DNA from: Rhizobium esperanzae
Lineage (GTDB): Bacteria > Pseudomonadota > Alphaproteobacteria > Rhizobiales > Rhizobiaceae
Direction of reading: 5' to 3'
Length of the DNA stretch: 64,000 bases
Assembly (NCBI RefSeq): GCF_002204185.1
Contig: NZ_MXPU01000004.1
Span: forward strand, 62,001 to 126,000
The notes below the pieces were generated by a model that was not told the origin of the DNA, did no database searches, and worked only from the letters and a program-made list of their open reading frames with translations. Position 1 is the stretch's first letter. The number at the start of each line of letters is the position of its first letter. Of this stretch, positions 8,401 through 16,368 are shown piece by piece. Both the position numbers and the translations under genes were made by a program.

Positions 8401-10307
8401 TGGTGACGCGTCGCACTTTTCTGGGCGGCCTCGTCGGTGCGGCGATCGCGCCGGCGGTGCTGCGAGCCGAGTCGGCCGGCGAACCGGAATTCCTCAAGGA
8501 GCGGCTGGCATCCGGCAGCCTGCCTGGCATGGCCGAGCGCATTCCCGCCCGTCCGCGCATCGTCAATCTGAAGGAGATGGGGCTCGAACCCGGCGCCTAT
8601 GGCGGCACGGTGCGCACCATCATCGGCAGCCAGCGCGACATCCGCTTTATGACGATCTACGGCTATGCCCGCCTGATCGGCTACGACAAGCACCTTCAGT
8701 TCCAGCCTGACATTCTCGCCGATTTCCGCTCCGAGGACGACACGGTCTTCACCTTCATGCTGCGCGAGGGCCATAAATGGTCGGACGGGGCGCCGTTCAC
8801 GGCCGATGATTTCCGCTACTGGTGGGAAGACGTCATCCTCAACGACAAGCTGACACCCGGCGGCGGTGCGCTCGAGCTTCGTCCGCACGGCAGCCTGCCG
8901 CGCTTCGAGATGCTCGATCCGCTGACCGTACGTTACACCTGGGAAAAACCCAACCCGATGTTCCTGCCGGCCCTGGCAGGACCCATACCGCTCGTTATCG
9001 TCGGGCCGGCGCACTACCTCAAGCAGTTCCACAAGAAGTATCAGCCCGACCAGGCGAAGATGGAACAGATGATGCAGGCCAACCGCGCCAAGAAATGGCA
9101 GGACCTGCACATCAAGATGGCGCGCTCCTACCGTCCCGAGAATCCGAACCTGCCGACGCTGGATCCCTGGCACAATACCACCGCACTGCCAGCCGAGCAG
9201 TTCGTTTTCGAGCGCAACCCGTTCTTCCACCGCGTCGACGAAAACGGCAGGCAGCTTCCCTATCTCGACCGTTTCGTCCTCAACGTCTCCTCCTCGTCGA
9301 TCATCGCCGCCAAGGCGGGCGCGGGCGAAGCCGACCTGCAGGCGACCGGCATCGATTTCAACGACTACACCTTCCTGAAGGAGGCCGAGAAGCGCTTCCC
9401 GGTGAAGGTCAATCTCTGGAAGGTGGCGCGCGGCTCGCGCATCACGCTCTTGCCGAATCTCAACTGCGCCGACGAGGTGTGGCGCGGCCTTTTCCGCGAC
9501 GTGCGCCTGCGCCGGGCGCTGTCGCTGGCGATCAACCGGCACGAGATCAACATGGTCGCCTTTTACGGCTTGGGCACGCCGAGCGCCGATACCGTGCTGC
9601 CTGACAGTCCGCTCTTCAAGCAGGAATATGCCGACGCCTTCGTCAAATTCGATCCCGACGAGGCCAATCGCCTGCTCGACGAGCTCGGCCTGACCAGGCG
9701 CGGCGACGACGGCATCCGGCTGCTGCCGGATGGGCGCCGCGCCGAGATCACCGTCGAGACCGCCGGCGAAAGCAATCTCGATACTGACGTACTGGAACTG
9801 GTGCACGATCACTGGGCCGATATCGGCCTTGCGCTTTATACCCGCACCTCGCAGCGCGACGTCTTCCGCAACCGCGCCATGAGCGGCACGATCATGATGT
9901 CGATCTGGTACGGCCTCGACAACGGCGTGCCGACGGCCGACATGTCGCCGTCCGGTCTTGCGCCGACGCTCGACGATCAGCTGCAATGGCCGCTCTGGGG
10001 CATGCATTATCTCTCCGCCGGTCAGGAAGGTGTCGCTCCCGACCTGCCGGAAGCGGCCGAACTGGTCGATCTGCTCGGCCAATGGGGCTCGACGGCGAAG
10101 TTCGAGGAGCGTCAGGCGATCTGGCACCGAATGCTGTCGCTCTATACGCAGCAGGTCTTCTCGATCGGCCTCATCAACAGCACGCTGCAACCGATCCTGC
10201 GCGCCGCCAAGCTGCAGAACCTGCCGGAGAAAGCGCTCTACGGCTTCGATCCCACCTCCTATCTCGGCGTCTATATGCCGGATGTTTTCTGGTACAAGGA
10301 GGCCTGA
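8400..10307 (+). CDS. ABC importer substrate-binding protein, family 5, Tat-type leader
   Basis: A 635-residue periplasmic binding protein of the SBP_bac_5 (peptide/nickel) class. The N-terminus carries a twin-arginine motif TRRTFLGG followed by a short hydrophobic stretch and AESA, suggesting export by Tat. The family pattern HKWSDGAPFTADDFRYWWED is at about residues 120-140. The length exceeds that of DppA-like proteins and matches the long YejA-like subgroup. The ligand is probably an oligopeptide or similar solute but cannot be read from sequence. It is translationally coupled to the ATPase gene (ATGA overlap) and followed after 3 bases by the first permease gene. Confidence 0.92.
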   Translation: MVTRRTFLGGLVGAAIAPAVLRAESAGEPEFLKERLASGSLPGMAERIPARPRIVNLKEMGLEPGAYGGTVRTIIGSQRDIRFMTIYGYARLIGYDKHLQFQPDILADFRSEDDTVFTFMLREGHKWSDGAPFTADDFRYWWEDVILNDKLTPGGGALELRPHGSLPRFEMLDPLTVRYTWEKPNPMFLPALAGPIPLVIVGPAHYLKQFHKKYQPDQAKMEQMMQANRAKKWQDLHIKMARSYRPENPNLPTLDPWHNTTALPAEQFVFERNPFFHRVDENGRQLPYLDRFVLNVSSSSIIAAKAGAGEADLQATGIDFNDYTFLKEAEKRFPVKVNLWKVARGSRITLLPNLNCADEVWRGLFRDVRLRRALSLAINRHEINMVAFYGLGTPSADTVLPDSPLFKQEYADAFVKFDPDEANRLLDELGLTRRGDDGIRLLPDGRRAEITVETAGESNLDTDVLELVHDHWADIGLALYTRTSQRDVFRNRAMSGTIMMSIWYGLDNGVPTADMSPSGLAPTLDDQLQWPLWGMHYLSAGQEGVAPDLPEAAELVDLLGQWGSTAKFEERQAIWHRMLSLYTQQVFSIGLINSTLQPILRAAKLQNLPEKALYGFDPTSYLGVYMPDVFWYKEA

Positions 10308-10310
10308 GGC

Positions 10311-11309
10311 GTGCTCAGATACATTCTCTGGCGCATCGCCGCCATGGTGCCGACGCTCTTCGTCATTTCGGCGCTGGTTTTCACCATCATCGAGCTGCCC
10401 CCCGGCGACTTCTTCGAGAGCCAGATCGCCGAGCTGCGCGCTTCCGGCGAGACCGCCAACCTCCAGGAAATCGAGGAGATGCGTCAGCAATACGGCTTCG
10501 ACAAGCCGGAGATCGTGCGCTATTTCTACTGGGTCGGCGGCATGCTGCACGGCGATTTCGGCTATTCCTTCGAATACCAGCTGCCGGTCTCGGACGTGGT
10601 CGGCGAACGGCTGTGGCTGACGATCCTCGTCTCCTTCACGACGATCCTGCTCACCTGGCTGATCGCCTTTCCGATCGGTATCTATTCGGCGACGCATCAG
10701 TATAGCTGGGGCGATTACGGGCTGACCTTCCTTGGCCTGCTCGGCATCGCCATTCCAAACTTCATGCTGGCGCTGATCCTGATGTATTTCGCCAATGTCT
10801 GGTTCGGGCTGTCGATCGGCCACCTGATGGACCAGCAATATCTCAACGCGCCGATGAGCTGGGAAAAAGCGAAGTCGATCCTCGCCCATCTGTGGATCCC
10901 CGTCGTCATCGTCGGCACGGCCGGCACGGCCGGGATGATCCGGCGGCTGCGCGCCAATCTTCTCGACGAGATGCAGAAGCAATATGTGACGACGGCCCGC
11001 GCCAAAGGCCTGCATCCGATGCGGGCGCTGGTCAAATATCCGCTGCGCATGGCACTCAATTTCTTCATCGCCGACATCGGCTCGATCCTGCCGTCGATCA
11101 TCTCGGGCGCCGAAATCGTCGCCATCGTCCTGTCGCTGGAGACGACCGGGCCGATGCTGATCAAGGCGCTGCAGAGTCAGGACATGTATCTCGCCGGCTC
11201 GTTTCTGATGTTCCTCGCCTTTCTCAATGTCATCGGCGTGCTGATTTCCGATATCGCCCTTGGCTTCCTCGATCCCCGAATCCGTCTGCAAGGCAGGAGC
11301 ACCAAATAA
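10311..11309 (+). CDS. ABC importer inner-membrane permease (DppB/YejB type)
   Basis: A 332-residue permease. It starts with GTG at 10311, immediately after the binding-protein stop. The N-terminal membrane helix (LRYILWRIAAMVPTLFVIS) is typical of DppB-type subunits. A periplasmic segment (about residues 30-90) precedes five further helices. The cytoplasmic coupling motif that docks on the ATPase is visible as YVTTARAKGLHPMRAL. It pairs with the next permease to form the membrane channel. Its stop overlaps the next start (TAATG). Confidence 0.93.
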   Translation: MLRYILWRIAAMVPTLFVISALVFTIIELPPGDFFESQIAELRASGETANLQEIEEMRQQYGFDKPEIVRYFYWVGGMLHGDFGYSFEYQLPVSDVVGERLWLTILVSFTTILLTWLIAFPIGIYSATHQYSWGDYGLTFLGLLGIAIPNFMLALILMYFANVWFGLSIGHLMDQQYLNAPMSWEKAKSILAHLWIPVVIVGTAGTAGMIRRLRANLLDEMQKQYVTTARAKGLHPMRALVKYPLRMALNFFIADIGSILPSIISGAEIVAIVLSLETTGPMLIKALQSQDMYLAGSFLMFLAFLNVIGVLISDIALGFLDPRIRLQGRSTK

Positions 11310-12481
11310 TGTCGCCCCTTCCCGCACCCGGCGCGCCACTTCCCCATTACGTCTCCGCCGCGCCTTTCGATCCCCACGCGACCGAGAGCATGACGGCGGC
11401 GCAATCGCGCATCCATCTCGCCTCGCAGAAGCAGCTGATGTGGTGGAAGTTCAAGCAGCACAGGCTGGCCTTGATCTCCGGCATCTTTCTTGCCGCCGTC
11501 TACCTGATGATCCTGATCGTCGAGTTCCTGGCGCCCTATGGCCTGCACACGCGCAATGTCGATTTCATCCATGCGCCGCCGCAGCGCGTCCATTTCTTCG
11601 ACAAGGGAGAGTTCGTCGGCCCCTTCGTCTACGGCCGCAGCATGACGCTCGATCTCGACACGCTGCATCGCGTCTATACCGACCGGCCGAACGACGTGCA
11701 GCCGATCCGCTTCTTCTGCCGCGGCGATTCCTATAGATTCTGGGGTCTCGTCGCCTCGAACTATCATCTGGTCTGCCCTTCGATCGGCGGCCAGATGTTC
11801 CTGCTCGGCACCGATCGGCTCGGCCGCGACGTGCTGTCGCGCATCCTTTACGGCGCGCGGATATCGCTGACGATCGGCCTGATCGGCATTTCGATCAGCT
11901 TCGTGCTCGGCATCGTCATCGGCGGTCTTGCCGGCTATTGGGGCGGCGTCTTCGATCTCATCGTCCAGCGCCTGATCGAGGTGCTGCAATCACTGCCGAG
12001 CCTGCCGCTCTGGATGGCGCTCGCCGCCATCATGCCGGTGACATGGAGCCCGATCGTCATCTATTTCGGCATTACCGTCATCCTCGGCATCATCGACTGG
12101 ACCGGGCTGGCGCGTGCCGTGCGCTCCAAGCTGCTGGCGCTGCGCGAGGAGGATTACGTGCAGGCCGCCCAGCTGATGGGCGCCAGCACGCCGCGTATCA
12201 TCGGCCGCCATCTGGTGCCGGGCTTCATGTCGCATCTCATCGCTTCGGCAACGATCTCGATCCCCGGCATGATCCTCGGCGAGACCGCGCTCTCTTTCCT
12301 CGGCCTCGGTCTTCGCCCGCCGATCACCAGCTGGGGCATTCTGCTGACCGAGGCAAAAAGCGTCAGCGTCATCGCCTTCTATCCTTGGCTGCTCTTTCCG
12401 ATCATTCCTGTTGTTCTTGTCATTTTGGCGTTCAACTTTCTGGGAGACGGCTTGCGTGATGCGGCAGATCCCTACAAATAG
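11309..12481 (+). CDS. ABC importer inner-membrane permease (DppC/YejE type)
   Basis: A 390-residue permease starting at the ATG that overlaps the previous stop. It has the OppC-type N-terminal domain, with one helix at about residues 50-72, then a periplasmic insert of roughly 90 residues before LLGTDRLGRDVLSRI, longer than in DppC and like that of YejE. The coupling motif is EEDYVQAAQLMGASTPRII. The C-terminus FLGDGLRDAADPYK is the family ending. It is the last gene of the importer. The glycosyltransferase block begins about 100 bases further on with its own strong ribosome-binding site. Confidence 0.93.
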   Translation: MSPLPAPGAPLPHYVSAAPFDPHATESMTAAQSRIHLASQKQLMWWKFKQHRLALISGIFLAAVYLMILIVEFLAPYGLHTRNVDFIHAPPQRVHFFDKGEFVGPFVYGRSMTLDLDTLHRVYTDRPNDVQPIRFFCRGDSYRFWGLVASNYHLVCPSIGGQMFLLGTDRLGRDVLSRILYGARISLTIGLIGISISFVLGIVIGGLAGYWGGVFDLIVQRLIEVLQSLPSLPLWMALAAIMPVTWSPIVIYFGITVILGIIDWTGLARAVRSKLLALREEDYVQAAQLMGASTPRIIGRHLVPGFMSHLIASATISIPGMILGETALSFLGLGLRPPITSWGILLTEAKSVSVIAFYPWLLFPIIPVVLVILAFNFLGDGLRDAADPYK

Positions 12482-12578
12482 CAGGAAACCCGGCGGCGCC
12501 GCACGGCACCGCCCCCGCCTCGTGGCCTCCGGACGGTGGGGGTACTAACGCATGTTGTTCACCCCGGAGGGAACACCC

Positions 12579-13787
12579 ATGGCCAGACGTCTCGAAGATG
12601 CTCGCATCCTCATGTACAGCCACGACACCTTCGGCCTCGGCCACCTGCGCCGCTGTCGCGCCATCGCCCATGCGCTGGTCGAGGATTATCGCGGCCTCAA
12701 CATCCTGATCATTTCGGGTGCGACGATCGCCGGCGCCTTCGACTACCGTGCCCGCGTCGATTTCGTGAAGATCCCGAGCGTCATCAAGCTGCGCAACGGC
12801 GAATATACCTCGCTCGCCAGCCATATCGACCTGCACGAGACGCTGAAGATGCGCGAATCGAGCATCCGCCACACTGCCGAGACCTTCCAGCCCGACATCT
12901 TCATCGTCGACAAGGAGCCGATGGGGCTGAAGGGCGAGGTCGAGGATACGCTCGCCTATCTCAAGGCCCGCGGCGCCGTGCTGGTGCTCGGGCTGCGCGA
13001 AATCATGGACGCGCCGCATCTGCTCGATGCCGAGTGGAAAAGAAACGGCATCATGCAAAAGATCGACCAATACTACGACAGCGTCTGGGTCTACGGCCCG
13101 CCTGATTTCTACGACCCGCTGGTCGGTCTCGACGTGCCGGCTAGCCTGCGCAGGAAGATGGATTTCGTCGGCTTCCTGCAGCGCAGCGTTTCCAAGGGCA
13201 AGAGTTCGATCAATGCCCGCAAGGACAATTACCTGCTGGTCACCACAGGCGGCGGGGGCGACGGCTCCGATCTCGTCCACGACGTGATGAACGCCTACGA
13301 GGCCGATCCGACGCTGACACAGAAGGCGCTTGTCGTGCTCGGCCCCTATATGCCGGCTGCCGAGCGCGCCAAGCTGGTGCAGAAAGGGGAAGCCATTCCC
13401 TATATCGAGGTGATCGAATTCGACAACCACATGGAAGAGTTGATCGACGGCGCCACCGGTGTCGTCGCCATGGGCGGCTACAATACCTATTGCGAGATCC
13501 TCTCCTTCGACAAGCCGGCCCTCATCGTGCCGCGCGTCAAGCCGCGCCAGGAACAGCTGCTGCGCGCAAAGCGGGCCAGCGAGCTCGGCCTCGTCGACAT
13601 GCTGCTGCCGGAGCAATCGGTTGATCCCGCCATCATGGCCGCGGCGCTGAAGCGCCTGCCCTCCCGCCTGCCGCCGTCGAAAAGCGGCAGCAATATGCAT
13701 CTCGAAGGGCTGGACCACATCTCGCAGACCGTCGGCCGATGGCTCGACGGCCGGGCCACCCACCTTGCCGTCGTCGGCGCAGAATAG
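12579..13787 (+). CDS. MurG-like glycosyltransferase (GT28-type C-terminal domain), first copy
   Basis: A 402-residue GT-B fold protein. The N-terminal acceptor-side motif YSHDTFGLGHLRRCRAIAHAL matches the glycine-rich loop of MurG-like enzymes. The C-terminal half has the donor-binding pattern VVAMGGYNTYCEILSFDKP followed by VPRVKPRQEQLLRA. It has no membrane segment. The start at 12579 is fixed by GGAGG 8 bases upstream. It is paralogous to the gene at 15041 and is followed after 9 bases by a GT4 gene, so the three form one operon. The donor and acceptor are unknown. Similar clusters in rhizobia are annotated only by fold. Confidence 0.85.
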   Translation: MARRLEDARILMYSHDTFGLGHLRRCRAIAHALVEDYRGLNILIISGATIAGAFDYRARVDFVKIPSVIKLRNGEYTSLASHIDLHETLKMRESSIRHTAETFQPDIFIVDKEPMGLKGEVEDTLAYLKARGAVLVLGLREIMDAPHLLDAEWKRNGIMQKIDQYYDSVWVYGPPDFYDPLVGLDVPASLRRKMDFVGFLQRSVSKGKSSINARKDNYLLVTTGGGGDGSDLVHDVMNAYEADPTLTQKALVVLGPYMPAAERAKLVQKGEAIPYIEVIEFDNHMEELIDGATGVVAMGGYNTYCEILSFDKPALIVPRVKPRQEQLLRAKRASELGLVDMLLPEQSVDPAIMAAALKRLPSRLPPSKSGSNMHLEGLDHISQTVGRWLDGRATHLAVVGAE

Positions 13788-13796
13788 GGCACAGAA

Positions 13797-15044
13797 TTGC
13801 CGCCACGCCGCAAGATCCTCGTCGTGCTGAAAGGCTATCCCCGCCTTTCGGAAACCTTCATCGCCCAGGAACTGCTCGGCCTCGAAAGGGCCGGCTTCGA
13901 CCTGACGCTGATTTCGATGCGCCGGCCGACCGACAAGAAGCGCCATCCCGTGCATGACGAGATCAAGGCGCGCGTCGTCTATCTGCCGGAATATCTGCAC
14001 GAGGAACCGATCCGCGTGCTGAAAGGCCTCGTCGCCGGCTTCGGCAAAACCGGCTTCAAGGCGCTGATGAAACGCTTCTTCGCCGACCTCAGGCGCGACC
14101 TCTCCCGCAACCGCTTCCGCCGCCTCGGCCAGGCGCTGGTGCTGGCGCGCGAATGGCCGGATGCGGGTGAGTGGCTGCATGCCCATTTCATCCACACGCC
14201 GGCCTCGGTGACGGAATATACCAGCATCCTGACGGGCACGCCCTGGACCTGTTCGGCCCATGCCAAGGACATCTGGACCTCGCCCGACTGGGAACTGAAG
14301 GAGAAGCTGGAGAGCGCCCGCTGGACCGTCACCTGCACCCGGACCGGCTACGAGCACATGCGCATGCTGACATCGCGCAAGCAGGCCGTCCATTTGAGCT
14401 ATCACGGCCTCGATCTCGCCCGCTTCGGCCATTTTTCCGGCGCGCGTTCCGAGAGAACCGGCAGCGACCCGGCTGATCCGGCCTTCATCCTCAGCGTCGG
14501 CCGCGCCGTCGAGAAGAAGGGCTATGACGTCTTGTTGCGGGCGCTGGCGCTGCTGCCCGCCGATCTCCATTGGCGCCTGGAGCATATCGGCGGCGGCGGC
14601 GAGCTTGCGACGCTGAAGGCGCTCGCCGCCGAGCTCGGCCTCTCCGGCCGCATCGTCTGGAAGGGCGCCATGGCGCAGGAAGACGTGCTCGATCACTACC
14701 GCCGCGCCGATCTCTTTGCCCTCGCCTGCCGCATCGCCGCCAACGGCGACCGCGACGGCCTGCCGAACGTGCTGGTCGAGGCCTCGAGCCAGCGCCTCGT
14801 CTGCATCTCCACGACAGTATCCGGCGTGCCGGAACTGCTGACGGACGGCGAGAACGGCCTCGTCGTGCCGCCGGAGGATCCGGCGCTGCTCGCCCGGGCG
14901 CTGGAGGCGGCGATCCGCGATCCGGCGCTGCGCCAGCGCCTCGGCGACGCCGCCGAAAGGCGGGTGCGCGAGGACTTCGACTATCATTCCAGCATCAGAC
15001 AGCTCACCGGCCTGTTCGAGGCCGAATGGCAGAAGGCCTCATGA
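13797..15044 (+). CDS. Family 4 glycosyltransferase
   Basis: A 415-residue GT-B glycosyltransferase of the GT4 type. The N-terminal domain contains GYPRLSETFIAQELLGLE. The C-terminal Rossmann domain begins at ILSVGRAVEKKGYDVLLRAL, the usual GT4 entry motif, and the nucleotide-sugar site is seen in DGLPNVLVEASSQRL with its conserved E-x7-E-like spacing. The start appears to be TTG at 13797, ten bases after the previous stop; no ATG lies nearby. The gene ends inside the start of the next gene (ATGA overlap), so translation is coupled. It is likely a step in the same glycan pathway as the two flanking MurG-like enzymes. Confidence 0.88.
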   Translation: MPPRRKILVVLKGYPRLSETFIAQELLGLERAGFDLTLISMRRPTDKKRHPVHDEIKARVVYLPEYLHEEPIRVLKGLVAGFGKTGFKALMKRFFADLRRDLSRNRFRRLGQALVLAREWPDAGEWLHAHFIHTPASVTEYTSILTGTPWTCSAHAKDIWTSPDWELKEKLESARWTVTCTRTGYEHMRMLTSRKQAVHLSYHGLDLARFGHFSGARSERTGSDPADPAFILSVGRAVEKKGYDVLLRALALLPADLHWRLEHIGGGGELATLKALAAELGLSGRIVWKGAMAQEDVLDHYRRADLFALACRIAANGDRDGLPNVLVEASSQRLVCISTTVSGVPELLTDGENGLVVPPEDPALLARALEAAIRDPALRQRLGDAAERRVREDFDYHSSIRQLTGLFEAEWQKAS

Positions 15045-16186
15045 CGGCACCGCGCATCTTCTTCTACGTCCAGCACCTGCTCGGCATCGGCCACATCGCC
15101 CGAGCCAGCCGCATCGCCAATGCGCTGGTCAGGGACGGCTTCGACGTCACCGTCGTGACCGGCGGCCTGCCGGTGCCGGGCTTTCCCGGCGAGGGTGTCA
15201 AGACCGTGGCCCTGCCGGCGGTCGTCGCCAGCAATGCCGGTTTCTCCGGGCTCGCCGATGCCGATGGCCGGCCGGCGGGCGAAGAATTCCTCGCCGCCCG
15301 CCGGCAATTGCTGCTCGACGCCTTCCATGCCGCCAGACCCGATGTCGTTATCATCGAGGCCTTCCCCTTCGGCCGGCGGCAGATGCGATTCGAACTCCTG
15401 CCCTTGCTCGCAGCGATCGAAGCGGCCGAACCGCGGCCAAAACTCCTAAGCTCGGTGCGCGACATCCTGCAGGAAAACCGCAAGGCCGGCCGCGACGCCG
15501 AGACGGTGGCGCTGGTCAGGGGTCACTTCGACGCCGTGCTGGTCCATGGCGATCCCGGCTTCGTCAGGCTTGAGGATACCTTCCCGCTAACGCCAGAAAT
15601 CGCCGACAGGCTGCGTTATACCGGCCTCGTCGCGCCGCCGCCGGCGCCCGAACCGACGGAAACCTTCGACATCATCGCATCGGCCGGCGGTGGCGCGGTC
15701 GGCGCCGAGCTGATCGGCGCGGCAAAGGAGGCCGCGGCGCTGCTGCCGGGCGATCTTCGCTGGCTGCTGATCTCAGGTCCCAACCTGCCGGAGGCCGATT
15801 TCGCCAGGCTGTCGCGGGACGCAGCTCCGAATGTGACGCTGGTGCGCTTCCGCAAGGATTTTCCCTCGCTCTTGCGTGGCGCCAGGGTTTCGATCTCGCA
15901 GGCCGGCTACAACACGGTCGGCGACCTCTTGCGCACCGAGAGCCGGCCGATCCTCATCCCCTTCGTCGCCGGCGGCGAGACCGAACAGACAGTGCGCGCC
16001 GAACGGCTGCAGGCGCTGGGTCTTGCCGATATCCTGCCGGAACAAGGGCTGACCTCGACCCATGTCAAAGAGGCTGTCGAAAAGGCGCTGGCAGCGCCTC
16101 GGCAGGAGCCGGTCTCGCTCGATCTCGATGGGGCGGAGAAGACCGCCGCCATCATTCGCTCCATGATTGCCGAATCGCTCGCCTAA
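15041..16186 (+). CDS. MurG-like glycosyltransferase, second copy
   Basis: A 381-residue GT-B protein. The N-terminal loop FFYVQHLLGIGHIARASRIANAL parallels the motif of the first copy at 12579. The C-terminal donor site reads VSISQAGYNTVGDLLRTESRP followed by VAGGETEQTVRAERL, homologous to MurG and related GT28 domains. Translation is coupled to the GT4 gene by an ATGA overlap. The two MurG-like enzymes are clearly diverged, so they probably act on different sugars or acceptors. After it come about 180 bases of non-coding sequence before the ABC-like gene. Confidence 0.86.
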   Translation: MTAPRIFFYVQHLLGIGHIARASRIANALVRDGFDVTVVTGGLPVPGFPGEGVKTVALPAVVASNAGFSGLADADGRPAGEEFLAARRQLLLDAFHAARPDVVIIEAFPFGRRQMRFELLPLLAAIEAAEPRPKLLSSVRDILQENRKAGRDAETVALVRGHFDAVLVHGDPGFVRLEDTFPLTPEIADRLRYTGLVAPPPAPEPTETFDIIASAGGGAVGAELIGAAKEAAALLPGDLRWLLISGPNLPEADFARLSRDAAPNVTLVRFRKDFPSLLRGARVSISQAGYNTVGDLLRTESRPILIPFVAGGETEQTVRAERLQALGLADILPEQGLTSTHVKEAVEKALAAPRQEPVSLDLDGAEKTAAIIRSMIAESLA

Positions 16187-16368
16187 TTTAAAAATCCTGT
16201 GATATAAGCAGAGGTCCGGCGAGAATCGGCCTTTCTGCAGCCGGTCCCTTCGCCTTGTTTTCATTGCGATATCGGCGGTCCGGCTGCATGGTCCTATTCT
16301 CGACAATTCCTGCCCTCCCCGCGCCCGGATCGCGCCTTCGGAATTTCCCAGCACGCTGACGGTTAGCC

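Noticed and set aside
8331..11339. Long open frame of about 1000 codons antisense to the ABC importer genes
   Set aside because: Arg/His/Gln-rich translation with no family features; an artefact of GC-rich third positions opposite real, motif-bearing genes.
12432..14987. Open frame of 851 codons antisense to two glycosyltransferases
   Set aside because: No domain or start signal; sense-strand genes are coupled by short gaps, strong RBS and GT motifs.
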